A stretch of DNA of 35,372 nucleotides from Bacteroidales bacterium (GTDB lineage Bacteria > Bacteroidota > Bacteroidia > Bacteroidales > F082), in NCBI GenBank assembly GCA_027011095.1, contig JALVAQ010000103.1, positions 1 to 35,372 on the forward strand, given 5' to 3'. How positions within the stretch are numbered: position 1 is the first letter of the stretch; every line of letters begins with the position of its first letter. Below, in pieces: positions 16,792 through 25,377 of this stretch. The notes below the pieces were generated by a model. That model did not search any database. It was not told the DNA's origin and worked only from the letters and a program-made list of their open reading frames with translations. Position numbers and translations under genes: made by a program.

Positions 16792-19492
16792 ACTCAAAGT
16801 TATAATTCTCTTTCATAAATTCGAGATAACCTTTTACATCTTTGTCGCGGTACATGATGGGATAGTTTTTGGTGGAAATGGGGAAAATCTGATAGTCGTC
16901 TTTGCTTAAGCCCGACAAAACATATTCGTCGTTTTTAATGGCTCGGTAGTAGTTGGCGGCATCGTTTTTATTGCTGAAATTACCAATGGTAATAAGTACC
17001 CGTTGGTTATCGAGTTGCAGGCTTTTTATTCTTAGTTTTCTTAACCGGAAATACTTTTTATCAAAGTCGGAAATCCTGACTTTCAGCGGGTTGATTTTAA
17101 CTTTATTGCCATCAACAGCCAATATTACAAAGAATGGAATTTTTTTAAGCACCTTATATTTTACATTCTTTTTAGCTTTTTTTCCTTTTTCTGCTTTAAC
17201 GCCTCCGTCAAAACCATATTCGGCTCTCAGGGTTTTTAAAATTTGTTTTGCCTGTGGTGTTACTTCGCTTTGCGGATAGGCTGCCACGAGGGCTTTCATT
17301 TCGGTGTACATGGAGTCAGCAGTGGTAGCTTTACCGAGGGCAATGGCTCGTAGATAGAGGAATCGCGGCATCAGTGATTTGTTGTCGGGGTATTCTTCGA
17401 TGGCTTTGTTGGCAAACGAAAGCACTCTGAAATACTGTTCGCGTTCGAAGGCTTTATAAGTACGGTCGTACAGTTTTACAATCTGACCTTTTTTTTGTGC
17501 CAGTTTAACAAAATAATCAGGGTCAATAATTACTTTGGCAAAATCGCTGTCGGGGTATTTTGTTAAAATCAGATTTTTATATTTGGCAGCTTCCGAAACT
17601 TCTTTTTTTCCCGCATATAGTTGATACAAAGCAAACCACGACTCGAGTTCATACTTATTTTCAGGAAATCGTTTCAACAGTTTGGTATAAACCGAGATAG
17701 CGCCGGTAGTGTCATGCAACGATTCTTTGTACAGTGTTCCCAATTTGTGATAGGCTTCTAAAATCATTTTATCGGAAGCTTCAAAATCGGCATCTGTTTT
17801 TGGTAATCCGTTCAAATAAAATTCTCTGTCATAAGGGGTAGTTTTTGATGATGCTTTTGAGATGGAATCGGATATCGTGCTGTCAGCCCGTGCTGTTTCT
17901 CCATTTAAATCGTCTGTTTCAAGCATCATTTGGCGCTTATCGCTTAACCTCCAGTTGTCGGTTAGCCGGCGTTTACCCCATTTACGTACAAACTCACTGT
18001 ATCCTTTACTGAGTGCCTGAGGGTTGTAAAAATACCATTTTCCGTTTCCTGCACCCAGCGACGGAGGGCCACCCGGGCCACTACGTCTTCCCATACCCAT
18101 TCCGGGCTGCATGCCGTTTTTTAAAGCAATCTGTTCAGCCTCTTTGGCCTCCTTTTCTTCTTCCTCTCGTTTAATCCGTTCTTCTTCAGCAACTTTATAT
18201 CGTTCAATGGCGGCGTCAATTATTGCGTTTCGCTCCTCGGGACTCATCCTTGCCAGGGTTTGCAGGCTGTCCTGCTCTTTGATAGTTTGGTGTTGTTCGA
18301 CAATACCGGTAAGAATTTCGGCTCTCTCTTTAATTTGAAAATAGTTGGGAAAATCTGCCGGAAGCGCCATCATGGCGGTATCGTAGTACAGTTTGGAAAA
18401 TTTATATTCTGTTTCCTTAAAGTAAAGATCGGCAACCTTTAACGAAGAAACCGTTTTTTGATAATTGTTGTTGATGCTGCTGGCGACTGATTTACGTAAG
18501 TAGTTAACAGCCAAGGTGTCATTGTTGTCTTTTAAAGCCACATCGGCCAGTGCATAATAAATTTGGTCTAAAAATTCTTTGTTTTTCGACTCTTTGGTCA
18601 TTTTCATCAGCAGTTTGGTAATGGCTTTGCTGTTTCCTGTTTTTGAGTCGTACGACTGTGCCAGGTTAAGACGGGCATTAAAGGCAAGCTCGTAGTCGGG
18701 GTTTCGTTTTATCAGTTTGCTGTAATAACGCGTGGCTCGTTGGAAATCACCGTCCTTTTGATTAATCTGTCCAAGAATGAAAAGCACTCTGTTTGTAAAA
18801 AAACGATTTTTATTAAGCTCCAGGGCACGTTCGAGGAATGGGTATGCAGCAGCATAATTCTTTTGTGAAAGGTAAAAATCGGCTTCAACCAAAGGCAGCT
18901 CATTATATACTTTTGTTGGAAAAATGTCATCATCTGTTTTTGAGGTGAGGAGATTTAAAGTTGCCTCGGCTTTGGCGGGGCGTTCCATTTGAATGTAGGT
19001 TTTTGCCAACCAAAGCAGTCCTTCATAGCGGATGGGATTGTCTTTATATTCGTTGTAAACATAGTCGAACACACGTCGGGCAGGAATGTAATCCTGTTTA
19101 TAAAAGTGGGCAATTCCCATCATAAGATAGCTTTGAGCCACCCATTTTACCTGCTCTTTTCCTCCAAAATACATGGAGTGTTTTTGAATGGCGATGGATG
19201 CTTTTTCGATGGTTCTGTCCATTTTAGGAAACAGTGTTTTAGCATCGGCCTTGGTGCCGTAATTGTAAACTTTTAGAATGGTTTTGTAGTTATCTTTTAT
19301 TTTTTCGTGTTGCAATACTTCGCCTTCTTCGAGGCTCATCAAACCGTTCCAGTAAACATTATAGTGGCAGGTAACATTGTGATAGGCACGGCGTGTCCAG
19401 GTATTTTTTTTAGTGGAGCAGCTGTTAAGCGTTATGCCTGCCAACAACAAGAATAGGACAAATAGTAAGGTGTATGTTTTTCTGCCAATCAA
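16790..19492 (-). CDS. porW: T9SS periplasmic lipoprotein PorW/SprE
   Basis: This is a 900-residue TPR lipoprotein needed for type IX secretion (PorW in Porphyromonas, SprE in Flavobacterium). The signal peptide ends with the lipobox LNSC (about residues 22-25), followed by the family hallmark CSTKKNTWTRRAYHNVTCHYN. TPR-like repeats fill about 110-390. A charged coiled segment (about 410-455, EEERIKREEEEKEAKEAEQ) and a Gly/Pro-rich linker (GMGMGRRSGPGGPP) lead to a second TPR block (about 570-740). The C-terminal 100 residues (LITIGNFSNKNDAANYYRAI) look SPOR-like. The start must be TTG at 19492: a TAG stop lies three codons upstream, the next in-frame ATG is about residue 52, and starting there would lose the lipobox. 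It is encoded downstream of recG, near porKLMN. Confidence 0.92.
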   Translation of the reverse strand: MIGRKTYTLLFVLFLLLAGITLNSCSTKKNTWTRRAYHNVTCHYNVYWNGLMSLEEGEVLQHEKIKDNYKTILKVYNYGTKADAKTLFPKMDRTIEKASIAIQKHSMYFGGKEQVKWVAQSYLMMGIAHFYKQDYIPARRVFDYVYNEYKDNPIRYEGLLWLAKTYIQMERPAKAEATLNLLTSKTDDDIFPTKVYNELPLVEADFYLSQKNYAAAYPFLERALELNKNRFFTNRVLFILGQINQKDGDFQRATRYYSKLIKRNPDYELAFNARLNLAQSYDSKTGNSKAITKLLMKMTKESKNKEFLDQIYYALADVALKDNNDTLAVNYLRKSVASSINNNYQKTVSSLKVADLYFKETEYKFSKLYYDTAMMALPADFPNYFQIKERAEILTGIVEQHQTIKEQDSLQTLARMSPEERNAIIDAAIERYKVAEEERIKREEEEKEAKEAEQIALKNGMQPGMGMGRRSGPGGPPSLGAGNGKWYFYNPQALSKGYSEFVRKWGKRRLTDNWRLSDKRQMMLETDDLNGETARADSTISDSISKASSKTTPYDREFYLNGLPKTDADFEASDKMILEAYHKLGTLYKESLHDTTGAISVYTKLLKRFPENKYELESWFALYQLYAGKKEVSEAAKYKNLILTKYPDSDFAKVIIDPDYFVKLAQKKGQIVKLYDRTYKAFEREQYFRVLSFANKAIEEYPDNKSLMPRFLYLRAIALGKATTADSMYTEMKALVAAYPQSEVTPQAKQILKTLRAEYGFDGGVKAEKGKKAKKNVKYKVLKKIPFFVILAVDGNKVKINPLKVRISDFDKKYFRLRKLRIKSLQLDNQRVLITIGNFSNKNDAANYYRAIKNDEYVLSGLSKDDYQIFPISTKNYPIMYRDKDVKGYLEFMKENYNFE

Positions 19493-19560
19493 TGCTTTTT
19501 TCTACTTTTTGATATAACTCGTTTATGGCTTTTTTATTATTCAACCGGTAAAATAGAGGG

Positions 19561-19568
19561 CAAATTTA
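19561..19568 (-). promoter_or_regulatory. Possible -7 box of the porW promoter
   Basis: TAAATTTG on the minus strand fits TAnnTTTG and lies 68 bases before the TTG start. A TTTTG sits 15 bases further upstream, slightly closer than usual for a -33 element. Confidence 0.35.
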
Positions 19569-19640
19569 ATTATTTATTACTTGCAAAAGAAAAGAATGGA
19601 TTTTTTGGGGAGATAGAAGGTTATTTCTTAATTTGATATA

Positions 19641-19816
19641 GAACTTGTTTAAAGTCTTTTATTTGAACTACTGGTAAAATATTGTAAACCAGAAAAGTGA
19701 ATATGTTTTCTCATAGACCCACCCCTTTATCCCCTCCAAGGAGGGGAATGTGGAATTCATTTTCTGATTTACAATATTTTACACCCATTGTCATTAGGTT
19801 AACTTTAAACAAGTTC
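19641..19816. mobile_element. Nested palindromic element, MITE-like (176 bp)
   Basis: Three nested inverted repeats share one centre. The outer arms are GAACTTGTTTAAAGT (19641-19655) and its exact complement (19802-19816). The middle arms (19674-19702 and 19755-19782) start GTAAAATATTGTAAA and match over about 28 bases with few changes. The central hairpin CCCCTCC-AA-GGAGGGG (19731-19746) is perfect. No reading frame is present and no clear target duplication is seen. It fills most of the 372-base gap between recG and porW (19493-19864), which otherwise shows only a porW promoter candidate. A non-autonomous transposable element is the best reading; a structured RNA or strong bidirectional terminator is the alternative. 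Confidence 0.6.
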
Positions 19817-19864
19817 GTACTAAAGGTTTTGTCAAATCAAATAGGACGCTGATTATTTTGATTT

Positions 19865-21970
19865 TTATGATATGCGACCCCAGTTGGCTTTGTGTTTGGT
19901 GAGGTCTAATAGTTTTCTTTTTAAACGGTTGTTTTCAGGGAGTTCGAGGTTGGTATCTTTGTCAAGGATTTTTTGAGCGATGGTGCGGGTTTCGGTAACC
20001 AGAAGGCCGTCCTTTGCAAGGTTTACAATTTTAAACTCGAGCATTCCCGATTGGCGGGTTCCCTGCATATCGCCGGGGCCACGAAGTTTGAGGTCGGCCT
20101 CGGCAATTTCAAAACCATCGTTGGTTTTAACCATTATCTCCAACCGTTTTCTTCCTTCGTTTGATAGTTTATGGCCTGACATCAGAATACAATACGACTG
20201 ATCGGTTCCACGTCCTACCCTGCCTCGCAGCTGATGTAGTTGCGACAGGCCAAACCGTTCGGCATTTTCAATAATCATCACCGAAGCGTTGGGCACATCA
20301 ACACCCACTTCAATTACGGTTGTGGAAACCATAATATCGGTTTTTCCCTCCACAAAGCGTTTCATTTCGTACTCTTTATCTTCGGGTTTTAGTCTTCCAT
20401 GTACCACGCTAACCTGATATTCGGGCAGTGGAAAGTCGCGCTGCATCTGTTCATAGCCATCCATTAAATTTTTTAAATCCAACGTTTCCGACTCGTTTAT
20501 CAGCGGATAGACCACATAAATCTGGCGGCCTTTTTTAATTTGGTCGCGCATAAAACCGATTACCTTAAGTCTGTTGTTGTCGAAAAAATGAAGGGTTTTA
20601 ACGGGTTTTCGTCCCGGAGGCAGTTCATCGATAACGGATACGTCGAGATTGCCGTACACGGTCATGGCAAGGGTTCGTGGAATGGGTGTGGCTGTCATAA
20701 CAAGTACATGGGGGGGGAGGCTGTTTTTTTTCCAAAGGCGGGCACGTTGCGCCACACCAAAACGATGTTGCTCGTCGATAATAACCAACCCGAGGTTTTG
20801 AAATTCCACTGTATCTTCAATGAGCGCATGGGTGCCTATTAACAGTTGCATTTTTCCCTCTTTCAGCCGTTTGTGAATTATTTTACGCTGTGCTTTTTTG
20901 GTTGAACCTGTTAATAAGCCCACTTCCACATCCATGTCCTGAAGCATGGTGGTTATGGAATGAAAATGTTGAGTAGCCAATATTTCGGTGGGCGCCATCA
21001 TGGCTGCCTGAAAACCATTGTCGAGGGCTATTAAAACCGACATAAGCGCCACCAGTGTTTTGCCGCTTCCCACATCGCCCTGTAGCAACCGGTTCATCTG
21101 TTTTCCCGATTTCATGTCGAGTCTTATCTCTTTAATAACCCGTTTTTGAGCATCGGTTAAGGTAAATGGCAGGTGGTGATGGTAGAAGTCGTTAAAAAAC
21201 GAACCCACAACACTGAAAACCCGGCCTCGTATTTTTTGTTGAATATTTATTTTTTGTTTAAGCATTTGAAGCTGCAAAAAGAGCAGTTCTTCAAATTTTA
21301 AACGCCGTTCGGCCTCTTTTATAATTTCAGGTGATTCGGGAAAATGAATATTCATGTAGGCTTGTTTTGCTGACAGCAGTTTGTAATGTTTGGTAAGGTA
21401 GTCGGGAAGGGGTTCCGGTATTACTTCAATCACCTGGGCAAGCAACAATTTCATTAACCGTGCAATGGAGCGGGTTCCCAGCCCCATGTTTTTCATTTTT
21501 TCGGAAGTACGGTAAATGCCTTCGAGGCGGTTGCCCTGAATTAAGGGTTCACCGTCAATAACGTCTTCTACTTCGGGATGCACAAAATTAAAACGTCCTT
21601 TAAAAACCGAGGGTTTGCCAAAAATAAGATATTCTTTACCCGGTTGAAATCGGTTTTTTACCCATTGTAGTCCTCTGAACCACACCAGTCCGATACTTCC
21701 CGTATCATCGGTAAAGGTGGCAGTAATATATTTTGTTCTTTTGTCGCCAACAGGTGTAACATTCGATACTTTTCCTTTCAGTTGAAACCAGGTGGTATCG
21801 GTGGTAATGTCGCGTACTTTATAAAATTTGCTTTTATCAACATATCTGAAAGGAAAGTAATTGAGCATGTCTTCGTAGGTAACAATGTCCAATTCCTTTT
21901 TAAGCAGGTCGGCGCGTTTAGGCCCTACTCCTTTTAAATAGGTGATATTGGTTTCGAGCAGATTATTCAT
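19865..21970 (-). CDS. recG: ATP-dependent DNA helicase RecG
   Basis: RecG (701 residues) remodels stalled replication forks and Holliday junctions in the cytoplasm. It opens with a helix-hairpin-helix-like YLKGVGPKRADLL, followed by the OB-fold wedge domain (about 60-145), which grips the junction. The superfamily 2 motor follows: Walker A GDVGSGKT at 298-305, DEQH box at 399-402, motif III TATPIPRTL, and the C-terminal helicase part with VVHGRLKPEDKE and QLRGRVGRG. Length and order are normal. It stands between porN and porW on the same strand. A porN terminator lies upstream, and a TATCTTTG box only 6 bases before the ATG suggests its own, nearly leaderless transcript. Confidence 0.97.
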   Translation of the reverse strand: MNNLLETNITYLKGVGPKRADLLKKELDIVTYEDMLNYFPFRYVDKSKFYKVRDITTDTTWFQLKGKVSNVTPVGDKRTKYITATFTDDTGSIGLVWFRGLQWVKNRFQPGKEYLIFGKPSVFKGRFNFVHPEVEDVIDGEPLIQGNRLEGIYRTSEKMKNMGLGTRSIARLMKLLLAQVIEVIPEPLPDYLTKHYKLLSAKQAYMNIHFPESPEIIKEAERRLKFEELLFLQLQMLKQKINIQQKIRGRVFSVVGSFFNDFYHHHLPFTLTDAQKRVIKEIRLDMKSGKQMNRLLQGDVGSGKTLVALMSVLIALDNGFQAAMMAPTEILATQHFHSITTMLQDMDVEVGLLTGSTKKAQRKIIHKRLKEGKMQLLIGTHALIEDTVEFQNLGLVIIDEQHRFGVAQRARLWKKNSLPPHVLVMTATPIPRTLAMTVYGNLDVSVIDELPPGRKPVKTLHFFDNNRLKVIGFMRDQIKKGRQIYVVYPLINESETLDLKNLMDGYEQMQRDFPLPEYQVSVVHGRLKPEDKEYEMKRFVEGKTDIMVSTTVIEVGVDVPNASVMIIENAERFGLSQLHQLRGRVGRGTDQSYCILMSGHKLSNEGRKRLEIMVKTNDGFEIAEADLKLRGPGDMQGTRQSGMLEFKIVNLAKDGLLVTETRTIAQKILDKDTNLELPENNRLKRKLLDLTKHKANWGRIS

Positions 21971-21976
21971 TTTTTA

Positions 21977-21984
21977 CAAAGATA
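21977..21984 (-). promoter_or_regulatory. Possible -7 box immediately upstream of recG
   Basis: TATCTTTG on the minus strand lies 6 bases before the recG ATG. If it is used, transcription would begin at or next to the start codon. No convincing TTG is seen at the usual distance upstream. Confidence 0.4.
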
Positions 21985-21996
21985 AAAAACCGGAGC

Positions 21997-22031
21997 AAAA
22001 AAAAACTCTTCGGTATCGAAGAGTTTTTTTT
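21997..22031 (-). terminator. Rho-independent terminator after porN
   Basis: A perfect 9-bp stem AACTCTTCG/CGAAGAGTT (22004-22012 with 22017-22025) with loop GTAT is flanked by long A and T runs on both sides. On the minus strand at least eight T follow it. It separates the por operon from recG. Confidence 0.82.
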
Positions 22032-22050
22032 GTTTTTTTAAGCAGAGCGA

Positions 22051-22893
22051 TTAATATTCCCAAAGAAACTGTTCAAAATTAAACATTTCGTCTTTAATTC
22101 GTTTTGATTCGAGCAGAGCATCAACGCCGGTAGCGTACTGCGAAATACGGCGGTCGAATACGTTTTGTTCTTTGTAAATATAGCTATCGAAAAGCCTTTT
22201 GATAAATACCTGATCGAACGAAAGGCGCATGGCTGAGTTAGCGCCATTGAACACATACGAGTTGGCCAGAACGGGACGGGCTTCGGCATAGGAGAACCAA
22301 AATAACGGCTCGGTACCTTCTTCGCCGTTACGTTCTTTAATAATTACCGGACACATATCGAGGATACGAACCATCATTTGTGAACGTTGTTTATCAAAAT
22401 ACCAGTCTTCTTTAATACGCAGGCGCATTATTTTGGTTGGGTCGAAGGTGGTATAAATAACCGTATCGTACTCATCGTAAGGAGGGTAAGGCCTCCTCAT
22501 GGTTGTGTAAGAAGTGTCGATTTGGCGTCCAACAATTTCGTTGTAGGTAATCGGAATCAGCAGTTCATCGGTATTGTTGATATCGTAGGCAGTAATTTCG
22601 CCCTCTTTAACGGCATCCAAAATGGTAACCGTAAACGATTTCCAGTTTTGCTGGGTTTCGATTGGATAATATAGCTTTTGGTTAAATTTTTGCCTGAAGT
22701 CGATTTCGCGCCATATTCTTTTTGACCACATTACATCTGCCTTTCTAACGGTTGGCAACGGTGCAGGTTTTATATTTTCACCATCATTGTTAGCATACAC
22801 CTGGTCGAGGGGTTGGTTATCCACAATCTGGGCAAAAATGCCGCCCCCAAAAAGCAGGGTGAATGTAACAAATGCAACAAAAAACTTTTTCAT
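22051..22893 (-). CDS. porN: T9SS ring protein PorN/GldN
   Basis: This 280-residue periplasmic protein forms, with lipoprotein PorK, the large ring under the outer membrane in type IX secretion. A signal peptide covers residues 1-22 (ending GGGIFAQ). The mature part shows the GldN pattern: VMWSKRIWREIDFRQKFNQKLYYP, then a central ITAYDINNTDELLIPITYNEI, and the C-terminal RRISQYATGVDALLESKRIKDEMFNFEQFLWEY. It follows porM by 17 bases and is the last gene of porPKLMN, ending at a strong terminator. Length is ordinary for the family. Confidence 0.94.
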   Translation of the reverse strand: MKKFFVAFVTFTLLFGGGIFAQIVDNQPLDQVYANNDGENIKPAPLPTVRKADVMWSKRIWREIDFRQKFNQKLYYPIETQQNWKSFTVTILDAVKEGEITAYDINNTDELLIPITYNEIVGRQIDTSYTTMRRPYPPYDEYDTVIYTTFDPTKIMRLRIKEDWYFDKQRSQMMVRILDMCPVIIKERNGEEGTEPLFWFSYAEARPVLANSYVFNGANSAMRLSFDQVFIKRLFDSYIYKEQNVFDRRISQYATGVDALLESKRIKDEMFNFEQFLWEY

Positions 22894-22910
22894 ATCTTAT
22901 AAATAATTAA

Positions 22911-24587
22911 TTATTTCAATTCGAGGTTGACAGGGTTCAGGCTACGCTTGGATCCGTCAGGCCCTTTTGCTTGTATGTTCTCAAAGAAGAATTTCTGTTT
23001 TCTTTTTCCGCTTCTGATGCGTTTAATAATATCTTTTGAAAAGGTATTACCCTTGGCTTTAATGGTAAAAAAGTCGCCATTAATAAGGGTTGTAAACGAA
23101 TAGGAAGTAATACGGAAATAGAAGAGGTCAAATTCAAATCCTTTCATTTCGGGGATAATAGCTCCGGCTGCAAGCAGCTGGTTTTTGTCGATAGCACCGC
23201 CTGTCATACCCGCAATGGTAGCGGTTGGGTTGGGAACACGTTTAACCCTAAAGTCAACTGCACCAAGATTATAAGGTTTTCCATCAATTTTAGCAGAAGC
23301 TGAAACGGTAACGTTTTTCATACCTTTACTAACTTCAACAATCCACTGACCTTTGTTTTTGGGATCCTTATAAAGTTTACCTTTCGAAATGGAAGGTGTT
23401 ACCTTATCCATTGACAAGCCCGGTACTGAAATAGAAACGGGGTTTTTAACACCAATATAAAACACATTCATTTTTAAAGGAGATACCGTAAGCGATGGTG
23501 GAGCTACCACATAACTACCATTAAATTCGTATTGTGTAGGTTTGTTGGTTTTTGGGTCAATCATTTCAATAACACCTGCATATTTTTTTATACCCTCGCT
23601 GGTTGCCGGAAATTCCAATTTAACAGTTCCTTCGGTACCGGTAACTTTTTTAGCACGTTTTTTATAATCCGGTTTCCACTTATCAACGCCGGTTACATAA
23701 TAAACATCAGGTTTGGTTTTTGTGTCGTAGGCTGCAACCAATACTTCGGCTTCGTACTTTTTGTTTTTAAGAACATAGGTACTTTTGGGAATAATTTTAG
23801 CTTCAACATGGTCGAATTTATAGTCGGTGGCCGAAACAGAAGCATACAGATAATTTGCAGCATCAAATTCAGCAGATTGTACTTCGTTAATAATTTTATT
23901 TATTAACGTAATATCGGCAGCAAGAATGGTGTGGTTAAAATTATGATACTCCCAGTCCTCTTTGGTTCCGGAGGCATCGTGGTAAACTTTTCCGGGTTTA
24001 ATGACAAGTCCTATTTTTTTAGAGTTTTCAGGCTCATTCATTTTTTGCAACATAAAGCTACGATACTCTTTTAACTTTTGGCTAAGTTTATACGCTTCGC
24101 CATTATTTTTGTTGCCAATCATATAGTGCGTAGTGTTGTCGTATTTGTCTTTTGTAGGTACTTTGTCAAGCAGCAGGTATTTTTGTTGAACGCCGTTTAT
24201 AACAGTGTCTTTGTAATATAATTCTCTGATTTTAAGCGAATCCTCTTTGGTGTTTTTCGGCAACACACCCATTTCGGAGGCTTTTACCAAATTAAACTTC
24301 AAATCCTCGAGGTAGTTTAAAAGCTTTTCGCTTTCCTCTTTTACCTGAACAGCTTCCTGGTACTTGGGGCCGACTTTATCTTTGTTTAATTGGTATTGGA
24401 CTTTAAATTTATCATAAATATAATCCACTTTGTTTTCCAGGCTTGCATTGGTAGTTTGCATGCTTTCGTTCACAACAAGAAATGCATTTAGCACGTCCTT
24501 TGATACATTTAATGCCAGTAAAGCATAAAGTACCAAATACATCATGGAAATCATTTTTTGCCGTGGGGTTTCTTTATATCCAGCCAT
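22911..24587 (-). CDS. porM: T9SS motor protein PorM/GldM
   Basis: This is the 558-residue inner-membrane protein that, with PorL, forms the proton-driven rotary motor powering secretion and, in gliding species, motility. The N-terminus AGYKETPRQKMISMMYLVLY is the near-invariant GldM start. One membrane helix covers about residues 12-33, and the rest is periplasmic. The family fold is a series of elongated domains (D1-D4) reaching the PorKN ring, consistent with the long beta-rich remainder here. It lies 46 bases after porL and 17 before porN. Confidence 0.96.
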   Translation of the reverse strand: MAGYKETPRQKMISMMYLVLYALLALNVSKDVLNAFLVVNESMQTTNASLENKVDYIYDKFKVQYQLNKDKVGPKYQEAVQVKEESEKLLNYLEDLKFNLVKASEMGVLPKNTKEDSLKIRELYYKDTVINGVQQKYLLLDKVPTKDKYDNTTHYMIGNKNNGEAYKLSQKLKEYRSFMLQKMNEPENSKKIGLVIKPGKVYHDASGTKEDWEYHNFNHTILAADITLINKIINEVQSAEFDAANYLYASVSATDYKFDHVEAKIIPKSTYVLKNKKYEAEVLVAAYDTKTKPDVYYVTGVDKWKPDYKKRAKKVTGTEGTVKLEFPATSEGIKKYAGVIEMIDPKTNKPTQYEFNGSYVVAPPSLTVSPLKMNVFYIGVKNPVSISVPGLSMDKVTPSISKGKLYKDPKNKGQWIVEVSKGMKNVTVSASAKIDGKPYNLGAVDFRVKRVPNPTATIAGMTGGAIDKNQLLAAGAIIPEMKGFEFDLFYFRITSYSFTTLINGDFFTIKAKGNTFSKDIIKRIRSGKRKQKFFFENIQAKGPDGSKRSLNPVNLELK

Positions 24588-24633
24588 TTTTTAATTTTTT
24601 ATTTAAAACAATTAAATACCTTAGTTAATAATA

Positions 24634-25323
24634 CTAGTCATTAACATTCATGGCTGAAAGCATATTGCCATAAACCTTGTTAAGGTTACGCATGCGTTTA
24701 TTAAGTTCTTGTACCTGATTGGAAAATTCAACGGTGGAGCTATTCGACTCGTCAAAAGTTTTTATTAATTCGTTTGCATTTTCGGCAACTTTGGCAACGC
24801 TTTCGGAGTAGCTTGTAGCGGCCGATAAATCCTGGGTCATAACTTCATTCAGTTTATTAGCGGTTTCGGATGCACCTTTTAAGCTTGTTGCAAATTCTTT
24901 GGTGGCAAAAACAGCTTCATTGGCCTGTCCTATTTGATTGGCGGTTTCGGAGAGTTTGCTTAAGCCTTCACCTAACCTTCCCAGCACCTCATCGTTGACA
25001 TTATTTTTTTCAAACATTTCATCCAGTCGTTGAGTGGGTGTTTTTCTTTGCTCCAAAACATTATCATTCACATCATCGCGATACATTCCGGCAAGTTCGG
25101 GATAAACGAGACTCCAGTCGGGTTCAACATGAGGTGGTTCAAATGCTGAAAGGAAAAAGATAACAGCTTCAGTAAGCAAACCTACCGTTAACATTTCGTT
25201 GGCACCGGGTAGGTGGATGATTTTAAAGAGTGCTCCTACCAATACGATGGACGCACCAAAACCATATACTTTAGCCATTATGTTTCTATAAATTCTTGTG
25301 TGTGTGAAATCCATTAAGCCCAT
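24634..25323 (-). CDS. porL: T9SS motor protein PorL/GldL
   Basis: PorL forms the stator-like pentamer around PorM in the inner membrane. From the ATG at 25323 it is 229 residues. An upstream TTG at 25329 would add only two residues and is less likely. Two membrane helices lie at about 17-37 and 44-61, separated by a short turn (IHLPGAN), followed by a long cytoplasmic, partly coiled tail. Charged residues inside or next to the helices (K34, H37, E52, E62) are of the kind shown to matter for proton use in GldL; I infer the correspondence by position. The tail is rich in Asn, Glu and Lys with heptad-like spacing. It starts 54 bases after porK. Confidence 0.94.
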   Translation of the reverse strand: MGLMDFTHTRIYRNIMAKVYGFGASIVLVGALFKIIHLPGANEMLTVGLLTEAVIFFLSAFEPPHVEPDWSLVYPELAGMYRDDVNDNVLEQRKTPTQRLDEMFEKNNVNDEVLGRLGEGLSKLSETANQIGQANEAVFATKEFATSLKGASETANKLNEVMTQDLSAATSYSESVAKVAENANELIKTFDESNSSTVEFSNQVQELNKRMRNLNKVYGNMLSAMNVND

Positions 25324-25377
25324 GATCAAATAATTTTATTGATTTTGTTATAAATTTAATTCAAATAATTGTTCTTA

